Of a DNA stretch of 64,000 nucleotides, positions 1 to 13,268 are shown in pieces. Position numbers and translations under genes: made by a program. Origin of the DNA: Metallyticus violacea (Eukaryota; Arthropoda; Insecta; Mantodea; Metallyticidae); NCBI GenBank assembly GCA_030762175.1, contig CM060831.1, positions 66,446,001-66,510,000 on the forward strand, written 5' to 3'. Numbering within the stretch: the first letter of the stretch is position 1; the number at the start of each line of letters is the position of its first letter. Under the pieces are notes generated by a model, which was given only the letters and a program-made list of their open reading frames with translations, was not told where the DNA came from and did not search any database.

Positions 1-29
1 TTTATTTATTTATGGACGCTCTTTAAAGG
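1..29 (-). repeat. SINE-B tail fragment
   Basis: The first bases match the 3' tail of the SINE-B family (TTATTTATGGACGCTCTTTAA), which recurs at 27006, 45071 and 58571. Similarity stops at about base 29, where the usual continuation ACATCTCAGG is missing. The piece is either a truncated copy or runs off the left edge of the window. Confidence 0.6.
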
Positions 30-483
30 AGAGATGTGAACGCATGGGTGCAGTTAATGTGAGTCTCTATCATCATAATATAAAGTCAAATTTTGGAACA
101 AGCAGTTTAAGTGAGATAGAGAGCCCAATGAAGATATTTTCATGTGAACTTCACTTCCAGAGAAACGTGCAATAAAGTTGAGGATTTAATATGATAAACA
201 GACAAATTAAGGTTTCACAATAGTAGAAGAAATGGGCATTACGGCAGATATAGTTTGAAAAATATTTAGGCTGTCTAATGACAACAGATGGTGATGCCAT
301 TTCTTTGTTTAAGAAGGTAAATGTTGCCTTTGTACAGCTACATCCAATAAGGAGTACCCAAGATATTTCTATAAGAAGGACACTTAGAATATTCCAGAGC
401 AATGTGAAAGCAGTCCTCTTGTTTGCTTACAAGGTGTCGGCAAGTCTTTATAAACCGCTGCCTTAGAAAGAGTTTTAAATATA
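30..483. other. No gene seen
   Basis: Open frames on both strands overlap each other here (151-402 minus, 278-466 plus). Neither shows a recognisable domain or splice context, so I treat this as non-coding. Confidence 0.5.
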
Positions 484-1265
484 GAGCGTGCCAAAAATGT
501 AAACACACTTCAAACAAAGAAAAAACTGTGTTAACGTAACAAAACTGAATTCACACAAACAGAAAATGATGAGCACTAATCATCTTACACTTTTACAGTT
601 ACAACAATTGCTCAAAATGCCCACCATCGGCGTCGACACACTTTTGAGTACGTTGAACTACTGATTGAGCAATGTTTGCAAAGTATCCTCAGCGATTGCA
701 GCACATGCCGTTTAATTTCTTCCCGAAGTTCTGCCAGTGAAGCTGGTTTTCTACGGTATATAACATCCGTAAGAGTTCCCCATAGGTAGAAGTCCAACAG
801 AGTTAGATCCGGTGAACGCGGTGGGAACTCAATAGGACCTCTTTGTGAGTGCGCTGCGGTGAGTGCAACGTTCCAAAACCATAGTTGAGGACGCGGGGCT
901 TATTGCTGTGCGAGAACTCCCAAATCTGCCCTTGTGAACATCGCATACGGTATACCATGAGTCTCAAAATTGTCTCGAATGCGTGCAATTGTTATTGGCG
1001 TTGACGGTTCTGTTCTGTACACACGTCTCCATTGCCTTTGAACTTCAACAACATTCTCGGTTTTCCAATACTACTTCAAAATTGCTTTCCGCTGTTCAAA
1101 CGATAATCTTGGCTCCATTTCGTTGTAGCAACGCTAACATGATGTATTGTCACATCTGTTTACAGAACATCATACTACACATTACTGTTGTTTTTCGGTT
1201 CAACTTTGAAATATATTAAATAGATATCTACTGTGAAAGTGTGTTTACATTTTTGACACTCTCAG
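484..1265 (-). mobile_element. IS630/Tc1/mariner-type transposon, copy 1 (degenerate)
   Basis: A cut-and-paste DNA transposon remnant of about 780 bp. The ends are inverted repeats: GAGCGTGCCAAAAATG at the left and GAGAGTGTCAAAAATG on the opposite strand at the right, followed by further similarity. The flanks offer TA dinucleotides, the usual target of this superfamily. The minus strand encodes a decayed DDE transposase. Near 797-740 is the C-terminal block with the motif DFYLWGTL, followed by a conserved basic segment RRKPASLAELREEI. Upstream blocks lie in other frames near 988-803. In-frame stops and shifts mean no working transposase. The same family recurs at 20385-21050 and 35096-35417. 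Confidence 0.8.
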
Positions 1266-1344
1266 TATATGGTATTGCAAATATAATTTCAAGTAAAGGG
1301 TTGTGGGAAAGGTACAAGAAGAATAAATCGCTTTGCAGATAAAG

Positions 1345-1526
1345 CAAAGTAGATCGATTGGTCACACCCTTCTATCTCGAAACCTTTAAGACGGAACCCC
1401 AAGCAGCAGGAAGCGAGGCAGACCTATTTACCTGACGAAGAATCGTGGAGGATGAAATACGGAAAGCGGGAACAGAATGATCTGAAATAGCCAATATCGC
1501 TCACAATAGAATTGCTTCAGTTGGAG
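1345..1526 (+). pseudogene. LINE reverse-transcriptase C-terminus (frameshifted)
   Basis: This is the C-terminal tail of a non-LTR retrotransposon ORF2. The plus strand reads RSIGHTLLS, then SSRKRGRP, the basic motif that typically follows the IGH..R block in these proteins. After a one-frame shift near 1430 it continues RRIVEDEIRKAG and SEIANIAHNRIAS, matching the family's final W-R-R-x-V-E-E-E-I and A-x-N-R segments. At least two in-frame stops and one shift show it is dead. The reverse-transcriptase core is absent. It sits 80 bp beyond copy 1 of the IS630-type transposon, but nothing links the two. Confidence 0.7.
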
Positions 1527-3718
1527 ATATAGGATTTAGGCCAAGTCATTCATGGATTTCATACGCATTTATCATTTTCAGAGCAAGTACAGTTTGAAAA
1601 TCAATACAAAAGGGTGCACCTTTTTCAATGCTAATGTAGTTATTAATATACTGGAAAACTGCTTGCAGATATTTAACACAATATGTGGGTGACAGATGAA
1701 AAGAAGTTATAAATCTATAGAAACCAGTTCCTGTAATAATACTGTGGTACTGTTTCATGCCAATGGTAAGAGACTATGCAATGCAGTATGATATTTAAGA
1801 TATATAAAACGATTCTGTCCCTTGCACAGTAAGGGCTGTATTGTGCATGCATTTAGCCCCGTAACACGCCGCTAATTAGCTGAAAGTGGTGTCGCATTTG
1901 CTACATGGGTGTGACATTGTGTACATTACAAGGAGCCAGACAGTGCAACATTAAAGGGCATGTGTCACTCCTTCATGCTCCTAGGATCGTGACAACAGTA
2001 CAAAGCTTCCAATATCAAAACAGATAAGGTGTTCAATAACCAAATATTGACGTATACTTATTATCAAAGTAATATAACATTTGTAATTAAACTTTTAATT
2101 TTATACAATGAAATGCAAAGCTTTCTGTCTATTCCTTGTAATATATTACTTGATGTTAAAACACTAAAAACTTGTTTTAGATGCCTAAAAATGCACAAAG
2201 GCACGAAAAATATTCATAATAAACAGGAAAAAGGCAACAATTTTTTTTAAAAAATCGAAGGAGGAAATTAACACTAATATATTCTATTTTAATACATCTA
2301 ATGTAGCAAAACACAAATGAAATCACGAATTACTGATTGAACAAACGACTAAACATTATTAAATGACAAAATTAATATTTAGTTATTAGTATTTGCTCAC
2401 GCTTTTGATTCCTTTATGCAGGGCAGTTTTTATGTGCTGAAATGGATGGCAATCCCTCTCTAGGCAGCCCATCAAGAAATAAAATAAAAACGATTGATAT
2501 ATTCGGTAATGGCAAATACATGTAAATAAAATGTAAATGTAAATAAACAACGTGTTTATTTCCGACCGAAATTAAATGTCACGTAAACTATAAAACTGCG
2601 GATAATCCAAAATTTAAAAAATAATAATAAATAAATTACATTTCAGGGAGATTTAATTAAACAAAAGGTTTAATCTGTCATTCGAAATTAATGAATCATT
2701 ACGTTGTTTTTTTTTATATAAAATACTATTTTAGAACAAAATTAAATTTAAATGATGAGAAAACTATTTAAGATAAATAGAAAATAAAAGACAAAAAAAA
2801 TTACCACGATTAATACGTTTTTTATGTAGATTCTTTTAAAATTTTAAATATATATACACACTACTTTACTGCAAATATGGTATACATTATAGCATCAATT
2901 GCACTGAAATATGGGGAATGCCTCTACCCATTGCATACAAAGCCACCTCAATGAGTAATTCTTGGCAACTTTACACAATTATATTATTGCACTTCGCTGG
3001 GAAGATAAATGTCAGATAGCTCTAAGGCGCCAAGGACTTGGAGATTATTTGCGTCTTTATTGAACTTAATTTTCTATACAGGCTACGTTTGGGTACTCAT
3101 AGGTTTAAGGACCCTCCTTGGGTATCATAACCATATCACCTTCACCATTATCTCCATTGAAATAACGTAGCGACGCCCTATGGGCATCCCGGCCTTAGAA
3201 GTACGATACAAAATCGCATTGCCAGGCGAAAATTCCCAGAAGTTCACGAGACAATGGGCTGGCATTGAACAAAAATGTTCACTTTTGTACTTCAATGGAG
3301 AAAATCTCAGACAGTTTGCGTGACTTCCAACAAACAACTTAATTGAGTTCAGAATGAAGAGGTTACGGATAAAATCTACAGCTATCGAACTTTAAACGTC
3401 TTTTTTAATGCTAAGAATGAAAGCTTAAAGAGTTATTAAAAGCATTATCTTCAAATAAAATATATTAAATAAATCAAATTGAGCTGAAAAGAATTTACGT
3501 CAAAAAAGGCAAAATAAAGCTTCATATATATATGGTCTTCATGATTCGTGTACAAATATTATGAATTGGTTTATCCTGTGAAATTCCTGGAGGATAAGAG
3601 CTTGTTGCCTGGACAAGGTTGGTTGTTGGTTTGGCAACCCCGAATAGCCACTTCAGGAAAGACCCTACTGATTGTCTCACAATGCTTTTTTCAGCTGATT
3701 TTTTCAGTATACTCTGTC
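1527..3718. other. Unassigned AT-rich stretch
   Basis: I recognise no gene here. A minus-strand frame at 3337-3125 (70 codons, open upstream to about 3350) has a protein-like composition. An overlapping frame near its end is equally protein-like, so it may be an old transposon fragment. The part from 2250 to 2860 is extremely AT-rich. Confidence 0.4.
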
Positions 3719-4435
3719 TCACCTTAGATGACCAGGTGCTGCCATAGGTCTTTGCTTCTGTCGTCCAGAACGCCACATTACATGTCCAACGGCTGTGTAA
3801 ATTCTAGTGACACGACCTGTCCATCTCCATTTGATGTATTTAGCTATTATTGTTCCATCCTGCACGTCTGTCATTTTCCTGATGTCTTGGTTGCGGATCT
3901 CCCAGATTGATACCAAGAATCTTCCTCTCCATTTTCTCTAGCATTCTTCTCTCCTTGTTTATTAGTGACCACGTCTGGGTGCATACAGCGTGACGGCGAG
4001 ATTGCAACTGTTCATTACTTCCCTTTTTATTTTTAAATAAAATTTCCTGTTTCTGAGGCTCCAAAATGTTCACCATGCTGCCGAGATGCGCCTTTGGACT
4101 TCTCTGAGAGTAGAGTTGTCCACGTTTTCTGGCCAAGATAAGTATATGCTTTCCCATACTGAAGGACTTCATTGTTGCTTGTGATGTTTTCCTATTCAGT
4201 TTATTTTGCCGTTCATTGGATACCGCATCTTAGATCATTGGCGGATGTTGCGAACATGATGTCCAGTCCATATTCAGGTTGCGGAACAATGTGAATTTTA
4301 GTTCTCATGCTGGAATACATTTTCGGAAGTATTCTTGAGGATTTTTTCTCCACTCCTTGTTTATGAATGGTTGTTAAGATTGGTATGTGTTCTGTTGAGT
4401 CAAAAGCTATTGTAAAGTCAATGAAGGTCAATTCT
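3719..4435 (-). pseudogene. LINE reverse-transcriptase remnant
   Basis: This is a decayed non-LTR retrotransposon reverse transcriptase read from 4435 down to 3719. At 4431-4360 it has TFIDFTIAFDSTEH, the reverse-transcriptase block around the first catalytic aspartate (consensus F-x-D-F-x-K-A-F-D-S), followed by HKQGVEKK. After a deletion that removes the YADD core, the C-terminal part reads LINKERRMLEKMERKILGI near 3975, then IRKMTDVQD and KWRWTGRVTR in another frame near 3860-3800. That last block is the K-W-x-W-x-G-H motif of these elements. Several frameshifts are present. The clade looks RTE/BovB-like, which I cannot settle by eye. Confidence 0.8.
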
Positions 4436-6944
4436 TGTGTTGATTGAATTCCTCTGCATTTTCTATTACCTGAGATATGGATTTTACATATATTAAAAGC
4501 CTTGAAACATGTATTTATAATTTTTACAAAATCTAAAGTTCCAATTCTTTAAGTTTTGTGTCACATTTCTCAATGTTTCGTTCTCATCTATTTCGAGCTA
4601 GTAGCATGCCATCTTTAAACGCTATTAGTTTACCAAATTAATAGATTTATAAAATAATAAACAAAATATTTAAAATGAATTAATCACCATACCTCTCGCC
4701 TCGTAGTTCTTGAAAGAGTGGATGCCATTTTTCTTTTTATGACATTTAATTTCAAATCATTTTTCTTGTTTATTTATATACTTCAATGTTTCATACACTT
4801 ATTTATCTTGTTAAATATTTCATACACATTTTTCCTAGCATAATAACTTTGTGTTTTGCTTCTGTTTGTGCACCTGTACATATTTTATACATTTTATTTA
4901 CTGTTCTCTAAGTGTTTGTGCAAAGGCCCAAAGACTTCCTTTGCATGAAAAATCCAAATTCTTTATTTAATCTTACACGTTATGGCCATTTTCATTTCTT
5001 ACTTAGCTCGTATTTCGTCGACACTTCAAGTTACGCGACATTCACACTTTCAGGGTAATGAGAAAGTCCTGAACTGAGTCTAATATAAATTGAACAAGAG
5101 GGTATGACATTAGCAAATACGCGCGTGGCTCTAAATGGCGGCATAGTTACATTGTGATGAACATTATTGGTATATAAACTCATAATGATGGATATGAAAA
5201 GCTTTCAAATTTCGTAATTATATGCACAGAGAAATACGAATGCTTCATATTTCATGCCATGGTCAGGTAAATCAAGATGGTTAAACTCTCTCATATTCGA
5301 TCATAATGGAGATAAATATTTTATAATTTCACTGGTGCATATATAAGCATAGTAATGAAATCCAAACACACAAATGTTTGCTTAACACTAATGTATTCTG
5401 AACAAACATACTAATAATAGCAACCAAATTAATTATGTGCCTGTTAAAGTTAAAATATGCATTATATGTTCACATATTTAAACGTTTGTTAATTGCAATT
5501 ATAATTGTAGAGCAACAAAACACGAACAGAATATCAGTATTAACATTGATAGGGGAAAAAACATTCCGGGAGTATATACAAATAAAAAAAGTAAAAATGA
5601 TAATGTACTGTAAATTTTAATGTGTCTATGGCGTATTAATGAGAAAATGAGTAAAGGAATTTATTTAAGATCAAAATTATTAGAGGTTAAGAATAAGAAC
5701 TTGAAACAAAAGTCACATTTCATCAACTAAATGGAATTCGATTCCATATCGTTACGTTAACGTTAAGTTTGTGCTGGAAGAAACAAAGAAAAGATCTGAC
5801 ATGACAAAAGTATCATTGAAGTCAATAATGAGCAGTAAAAATATCTGAAGAAAAAAGAACATGTACTGCATGGGGAGGGGGAAGAAAAAAATAACACTAA
5901 GGTACCCAACTGGATAACTTTGGTTTTTGAGCCGAAAACTCCCTTTGATAGCCTTATAACTAGTTCTTAAGCACTTAATATCAAGTTAGATACACTCAAA
6001 CTACTAGGGCAATGCAAAAAATACACGAAAACAAGTTACGAGACACCTATCGGCAGGTAAACAAGAACTAATGAGAGACAAGCGTGAGGGGAGATGGTGA
6101 TGTGTAGCTCTACACCTCCCACCTGTTGTCTATCGTCCAATACCAATGTAATTTAATTCCGATTCATCCTGGTTATAGTGCTAGATATTTGGATACCTGC
6201 CGTTAGAAACCATATCATTCTTAAATCAAAAGTAACAGCTATTCTCGCCATTTGTATTGCCAGCCGAGATTTAATTATTTATAATGTAAAACTTAAGCCA
6301 CACAAGTTCACAAATTAAATACAAATTCAAATTAAAGCACCTTTAAAACAACGCTGAAGAATACAAAATTGAAACAAATGCTCAAGCGGCTATAATTAAA
6401 ACTTTCAAGTTTTTGAATTAATGACTTGTAATATATTATATTACATTTTTCAAACTATGCCGTGCTGTAGCTTAACTAGATACGTAAAATCTGACCTTAA
6501 ATAATCCAATAGTTTTAAAAAAATAGTTTGATAAGGAAAAATTATAATATTTATGTTTAATCTTTAAATATTAAAGATTATTTAATACAATTTATTCATC
6601 ATAATTTAAATAGCAATGCTTTATCTTAATACTACTAAATACAAACTTTCTGCGCATTTGTACAACAAGCTTTTAGCATAGCTAACTGCTCTTTCAGCCA
6701 GTCGGCAAAGGTTTTCATTGTGAGCTAAGCTAATGAGGAAAGAGAGTAAATTTTTTAAACACAGCGGGACAGAGGCAAGCATTATGTTGATGTGATGATA
6801 ACGCTTCATAAAGTGCAGAATTTTGCTTAAGAGGTTTTTTTAACTATCACATAGTTGGTGGGTTGTATGGTCCTGGACACTATACAATGAGAAAAGGACC
6901 AGTGTGGCCGAAAGAAGCAGCTTAAACAACCAACTTTGGTTTGC
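4436..6944. other. Unassigned AT-rich stretch
   Basis: No frame longer than about 60 codons is convincing and I see no repeat that recurs elsewhere in the window. A GC-richer patch near 6050-6140 has no recognisable identity. Confidence 0.4.
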
Positions 6945-7130
6945 ATGCTGTGATATTTCAATCGCTTGCTCAACAGCTTTCCTGCCTATAGATCCGGAGG
7001 TAGTGGGTTCGAATTACGGCATTCTCCTGGGGTTCGGGGTTTTCGAAATATTTGGATGTGAAAAACAAGGTTCACCCAACCTCGTGAGGACAATGAACTG
7101 TAGAAAGCCATTAGTTAATTTGTCTGAGGT
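6945..7130 (+). repeat. SINE-C copy 1 (diverged)
   Basis: A tRNA-like RNA polymerase III head is visible: a decayed A-box region near 6950-6970 and a B-box (GGGTTCGAATTAC) near 7006. The body contains CCAACCTCGTGAGGACAAT at about 7077, which recurs at 9774-9790 on the opposite strand (CAACCTCGTGAGGACAAT), defining the family. No target-site duplication was found. Confidence 0.5.
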
Positions 7131-7505
7131 TTTGTTACACGGACTAAGTGACCCCTCTGGCCGCAAGTAGCAACTGTTCGTAACACTGTTAATGTTCTCG
7201 GCCTATCTAGAGGAATAGTAAAGCTTTTCACACACTCCCTAGTGCACTACCTGTAGACGGATGAATACGAAGCTGTCGAGTAATGGTGTAAATTTGGACC
7301 GTCCTAGAGTGATATTTTTTAAAAGTGAGCAGTATGTATCAATTAAGATAGAGATGGCATGTGTTAGGAATGTGAGGGAATGTCATGTAGATTTCTGAGA
7401 AGTCAGTGGCAATGGAACCTTTCCATATAGAACAGTTGCCCATGGGGTGTCAGACTTTCGACAAGGAGACATTAGAGAAAGATGCATAATTTTAGATGAT
7501 CTAGT

Positions 7506-7659
7506 CCTTGAAGCGCATTAGATTTGTTTGATGCAATCGTTACTAGAGGCAGATCGTTGATGGACAGCGAGGAAATCAGTGACCTTGAAGCGCATTAGAT
7601 TGATATGATGCAATCGCTGCTGGAGGCGGATCGTTGATGAACAGTGACGGAATCAGTCG
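7506..7659. repeat. 77-bp tandem duplication, two units
   Basis: Two adjacent units of 77 bp both begin CCTTGAAGCGCATTAGATT, at 7506 and 7583. They differ at about a dozen positions. There is no coding potential and no third unit. Confidence 0.85.
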
Positions 7660-9760
7660 CAGGAGTCGAAACAAACCATACTAAAGTGTTAATGTAGGAC
7701 GCTCCTTCTCAAACATAAAAAAACGGCTTAGTTACGGACGTCCAGTGTCTTCCAGAAGTGTGACAGCGGGTCATAAATGTGATAGGGAATTATATTAAAG
7801 GAATGTCATAGTCTCCAGGTTGCAGAATAAATAGATTATACTTTTTCTTTCCAGACTTTATATCTTTGTTTTATGAAACTAACGTCTTAACTTAAAGGTT
7901 TAGTAATAATTATGTACTGCAGAAAATGGACATTAAGAGGAATCAAAAAAGAAAGTTTATTACAATCCGATCCTTAACTTTCACGTGATACCCTTAAGAG
8001 ATGATTCGAGCTTCAGAGGCTTCCAGCATCATCCTGCCGAAGCTGTGGAAAATGGCTAAACTTTATACAAAGTTCAACTCTGCGTTTAGCGTGTATGCGC
8101 GCGCGCATTTGTGGCCACCTGAAATCAATAACGCTCAAGTCTTTCTCCTCTACGCTAGGTCAGTTTAATAGTTTATAACGAGCGCAAGATAATCTGCGGT
8201 GGCAGCATCCCTGTCAAGTAGTTAGGAAACTCTCGAGTATAGTTAAAATCTGATCATTAACAAAGTAATTATAATGTTCAGTTTTTAACGTAGTTCAACA
8301 ACGAATTCTTCCTGAATTGCAATATGTTGAATCGCTCTAAATATAATCGAGAGTGGGATATGAGGCTGCTTGGGTAAAAAGATGTTCTTTCATTGTTTTT
8401 AATCACTTACTTACAAAAGAATTAAACTATAAAACAGTATTTGAAAGTGCATTTAAACTTTATGAAAGCATTTCCAATCAAATTCACTTTTAATTTATAC
8501 AGCTCCCACTTTTCCCTCGCGTCTAGCAGGAAATATTATATAAAGAAATGGCCTATCTCTATCTCTCTAGCGCCGTATAAAGTGCAAGTATTCTCTGAAT
8601 CTATGGGGGCTGGAATTTTTGCAAACTATTTATGAAAGAGTTTGCAATAAATTAATATAGTAGCGTTTTACCTATGCTTTTATCAGAGACATTTTATTTT
8701 TATATGTAATGAATTTTAATTAAACTTTTATCATTACACTGATATTTTTATATGTAAATATGATCAAAATTTCTTATGAAAATTGCGTGTAACATTAAAA
8801 ACAAATGATTGTTAAATATATCCAGAATTTTTTAAGAAAATTGGTGTGTTAGATTGTTAAAAAAAATCTATGATAAAAACAATTTCGGTAATTAAGCTAT
8901 AAAGTTCAGAATATTTTTAGCCACATAGATGGAGTATGTCCTTCTTCTACACATTAACTAGAATTAATATAGACATCTAGGTGTTTATAAAGATACTGCA
9001 TTATTTAGAAGTTTACTACATCATTTAGTGCCATAAAAGCATCAAAATGTAACTCTTGTAGAATGCAGCTGGGAAAGTTAGTATGAAATACAGCGCCTTT
9101 TATTGTACTGTATGCAAAAAGCAATCGTCACATAAGCTATTGACTTTAGTCATAAACCTTCTCCGCTTATGCGATATTTTATGTCTCGGCTACTACTTTC
9201 CTTATCACCTGCATAGCTGTAATTCATGATACAATACACAAAATTAAATGGCAAAACAAAAGGACGAACGAAAAGGTATAATTCTAAAATAGGAACAACT
9301 AAATTGGCGCAAATGTTGAACGTTTGCCAGCAATACCACTTCCAAAATTAGCATAGGAATTCGAAATATAAAGGAAAATATTGTAAATGAAACCAGAAAA
9401 GTTATGGTGGCAGAATTAATCATATCAATCAAATGTATATTTCAGCTTGTTTTATACACATTTTAGAACATACAGTTCAAGTATAATGTCCTATGTCATT
9501 TACCTATATCAGAGATTGGGAAGTAGCCCTTACAGAACAGCTCGGGTAAGAAGGAAAGGAACATATCTGAAACGTCATGCTTCAACTACACACAAAACAA
9601 TAGACTACTACGATGTTTATTGTTCTTTATATTTCGAATACTCCAAAGCGACCGCTGCGACCTCCACCCATTATTGCAGAGGACATTATTGCAGAACAAG
9701 ATGTGATCAATAAATACACTCCATCTGTAGCTTTCTAGATAAAAAGACGCTACATCTCTA
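7660..9760. other. Unassigned AT-rich stretch
   Basis: Nothing recognised. A short alternating GCGCGCGC run lies at 8098-8106. A perfect 15-bp near-repeat (ATTATTGCAGAGGAC) sits at 9669-9695. Confidence 0.4.
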
Positions 9761-9764
9761 TCGG

Positions 9765-9913
9765 GCAACTCCCCAATTGTCCTCACGAGGTTGACAAGAT
9801 ACCATTGCAGACCTCCCTAACTTAGAACATTTCTTAGCAGGTACCCGGAATCGAATCCGAGATCTGCCGCACAGCAGCCAGCAATGCTAACCACTGGGCC
9901 AACAAGGTGGTCA
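9765..9913 (-). repeat. SINE-C copy 2
   Basis: On the minus strand the head reads TTGGCCCAGTGGTTAGC (A-box) near 9905 and GGATTCGATTCC (B-box) near 9850, with tRNA-like spacing. The body carries CAACCTCGTGAGGACAAT, shared with the copy at 6945-7130. The tail end is not defined. Confidence 0.65.
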
Positions 9914-10415
9914 ATGTGTATAAATAATCACACCAAATGAGTTCAAAGAATCGAAATACTAAAGCTACCTAAGTCCCATTCAGTTATGTGAAGAAAAATT
10001 CTGTTTTGCAGTTGAATTGTTTAAAATGTTATAATTCTTTAAAGGCGCACTAGCACACGAGTTATGTCCAAAAGTAACAAGCCAGTTAGGATTGCCAGCA
10101 TAAAGCGTGTTTGATTCTCTGTAACGACAAATACATAAATACAGCGGAGGTTTGTTCTAAAATACGAATGCTATGTTTCCAGACGCACTTGCTCCATCAT
10201 CTTAGGCAATATTTCATAACATTCTTGCAAAGTTATATTTCGGGGTCACGATCAGTTGCCTTAATTTCATCCTTATTCTGAAATGTCTCAGCACGTCGAA
10301 ACACAACTTAACTCAGTACCTAAGTTAGACAAAGTACATCAAGTTCATGAGATCTATTTACCAGACATTCAACAATGCTAAAAATACTCTTAATCTGCTA
10401 ATACTTTTTTCTGAG

Positions 10416-10660
10416 GTTTTTACTATTGAGACGATGAACACTGATGATATACGAGATGATATGATAAACTGGGAAAGGATTTTTTAAGAAAGGAAGCGTT
10501 CCAGGACTAAGTTTAGGGTACCTCCCCGGCATTTGTCATTTATGAAGACTAAAGAAAATCTCAAAGAAACAGCAGTCAGGGAGAATGGTTCTGGCGGGAA
10601 TCGAATCCCAGACCTCCCGCACATGAGTTCATGTCTTAACGAGCTCGGCCACCCGTTGCA
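10416..10660 (-). repeat. SINE-A copy (diverged)
   Basis: Nearly full-length member of SINE-A: a B-box (GGGATTCGATTCC on the minus strand) at about 10600, body with GGGTACCTCCCCGGCATTT on the plus strand, and a tail at 10416-10450. Part of the tail near 10430 is deleted compared with the copies at 25209 and 30850. Confidence 0.8.
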
Positions 10661-12989
10661 GTATAATACGTTCGTTAATATTTAGCTATATCCCTAAAAT
10701 AACTGTTATAAGCATTTTCAATTAAGATTGGAATTAAATTGGAATGTTTATTATTATTGTTTCTAAATAAAATCCTTGTATGTTCCAACATGCCAAAACC
10801 GATATGTACATGCGGTTTCATTACAGCATTAAATATATGTTTGCGCTCTTTCAATGAAAAGTTTAATATCAACCACTCCGAAAATTTTTAATAGCTATTA
10901 CGAGCACTGAAATGTAATATCTAAACGAATTAATGTTGTATATCGTTTTATTTATGCATGCTATACAATCCAGGATAAACACTAATAAAGTCAGTATTTG
11001 CGTGTCCTCTGTATTTTATTATCTTTAAATATACTGTCAGCTTTTAATTAATTCGCTTTTATATACTCATGATTCTCTCAACGTTTTTCTCAGTCTATCG
11101 TCTCTCTTCCAATTGTGCAAAGTGATGTTTAATTTAGCTAAGCAAATACCTACAAGTTCCATTCAGCGAACAATAACGCGCAGCAGATGATGCTGAAAAC
11201 TCAATTTCACTTTGGAAAATATTTCTCTTTAATTTCAAATAGGCAGATCAATCCCAATAAGCATTTCACAGAAATATAAACAATGACTGCAGTTCTGTCA
11301 TCAGAGATCTTTCATTAAAAATATTCCACGCATTGCGACGCGTCGATAACCGACAGTGTACGGATAAAATAAAAACGATGTTTATGAGAAAACATTCAGT
11401 AACCAAAATGCGACATCCACCTGTCTGTCCTAAAAGCACGCAATAAATAAAAAATAAAACAGCATATCTCTTTGTCCATTTATATATGCACTATTAGTAA
11501 TTGAAACATTGCTTTTTTTTTTTTTTTAAGTATTTGTGCCCTATCGCTTGTTTAAATTCCAAACGTTTTAAGAGTTTATATTGGTTTTCGCTCGTTTATT
11601 TATTTATTCAGTATTAATGTACTATCGTACTGGTTAGATTTTTAAAACAATGAAATAATAATTGAATTTTGCTTTGCACATACGCATCAACAGATCACAA
11701 AAAAATATAAAGTAGACAATATTCATTCTCTGGTTTGAGAAAAAAACATCAGAAATGAAAATAATTAAAAATAAAATGGATCTAAACTAAGACATACATA
11801 TATTAAAAATTCAGAATATTTAACTATAATTAAATCTATAACACACGCTGAGTTATTAAAAATGAAATATTCCTACACACCTAAAAATATCGAAACATAT
11901 TTGGGGCTCGCTTTACGCAGAAGAATGATCCCATTAGCAAACAGTTGAACGTGCATAATAAATTCTCCCATTTTATATATCTAGAGCACATGAGATACAA
12001 TTGCATTATTAACAGATGAACTAACATAGCTAAAATAATAAAACAGTATTGCAATTAATTTTTTTTTTGAATTTTTAGAAAAAAGATTAACTTTCCAAAG
12101 AGAAGCTTGGCATAGTCAGCGTTACCTATAAGACAAAGACTGTTGCATTCCATTATGTTAGTAAAAATTATCTGTTCGGTCTCCAAATCAAATGCTCGCG
12201 AACATTTGATGAACTGAATACAGTACACAAGAAAAAATCTAAAACAGAGGGCCCAGGGGATTCACGAAGCATTAGAACACTATAAACAACATTACTATTA
12301 AGTATATGGCCATTTGTAAGCAGCAGCATCTCATTCAGGAATTAAAATTAGTGAGTAATGTTCTGCTATCATATATTAATATTACCATTTTGCGAGATTT
12401 ATAAAAATGAAAACGTAATATTATTGTTGTGATTATTACTATTGTGCAAGGATACACTAGAACAAAAAGGCAACTATGAAATTGCATTTATTTATTTGTT
12501 TATATATTGTGATATATCGGGATTAACAACATGTACTGAAAATGTATTGTAGCATTGAGTCAGTTAAGAATTGGAAATGACAATTGGGAAAAATTACGTA
12601 AGCAAAATGATGGTCTGAGCATGTGCAGCATAAAATATAGGCGTTCATTTTAACGGTCTTAAGAGAGAGTCGAGTGTGAAAACTTAAGGAGAATGTGCCC
12701 CCGTCCGTTCCCGGGGTAGACATCTTGATTAACGCCCATCATGTAAGTGGCAGTTACGATTTATAAATATACCTTACATTTAACTTGAATAATGTTTATG
12801 TTTTCAATGTACATCTAGCCCCGATATTTCCTCAATTTAATGTCGTTTTAATTAATGACTGATAAAATTGTGTTAGATTAGTACTGGAGCTACGTCCTCA
12901 GTTCGACCCCCAGTTCTACAAACAAGCTACAGAATATTTTAGGAGTGGAAACAGAGGGTGGCGCCAATGTTCAAACTTTATAAATATTG
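10661..12989. other. Unassigned AT-rich stretch
   Basis: No recognisable gene or repeat. The minus-strand frame 12723-12523 starts with MSTPGTDGGT but shows no domain and no convincing splice context. Confidence 0.4.
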
Positions 12990-13260
12990 ACACGGGTGGC
13001 CCAGGTCGTTAACACGCGGACTCTGAGCGGGAAGACTGAGGTTCGATTCCCACCAGGACCGTCCTCCCTGGCTTAGGTTTCTCTAGGTTTTCCTCGGTCC
13101 TCATAAATGGCAAATGCCGGGGAGATACCCTAAACTTAGTCTTGGAACGCTTTCTTCTTTAAAGAAATACTCCTTTCCCAATTTATCATTTCATTTCAAG
13201 TATCACCCCCTGTCCATGCCTCAGCAGTAAAAACGGGTGTTAAACATTATTAAAATAAAA
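12990..13260 (+). repeat. SINE-A copy with target-site duplication
   Basis: Full-length SINE-A from the A-box GGTGGCCCAGGTCGTTAA and the B-box GGTTCGATTCCC to the tail AAAACGGGTGTTAAACATTATT. The 8-bp duplication TTTATAAA flanks it at 12977-12984 and 13261-13268, which marks retrotransposition by target-primed reverse transcription. Confidence 0.85.
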
Positions 13261-13268
13261 TTTATAAA

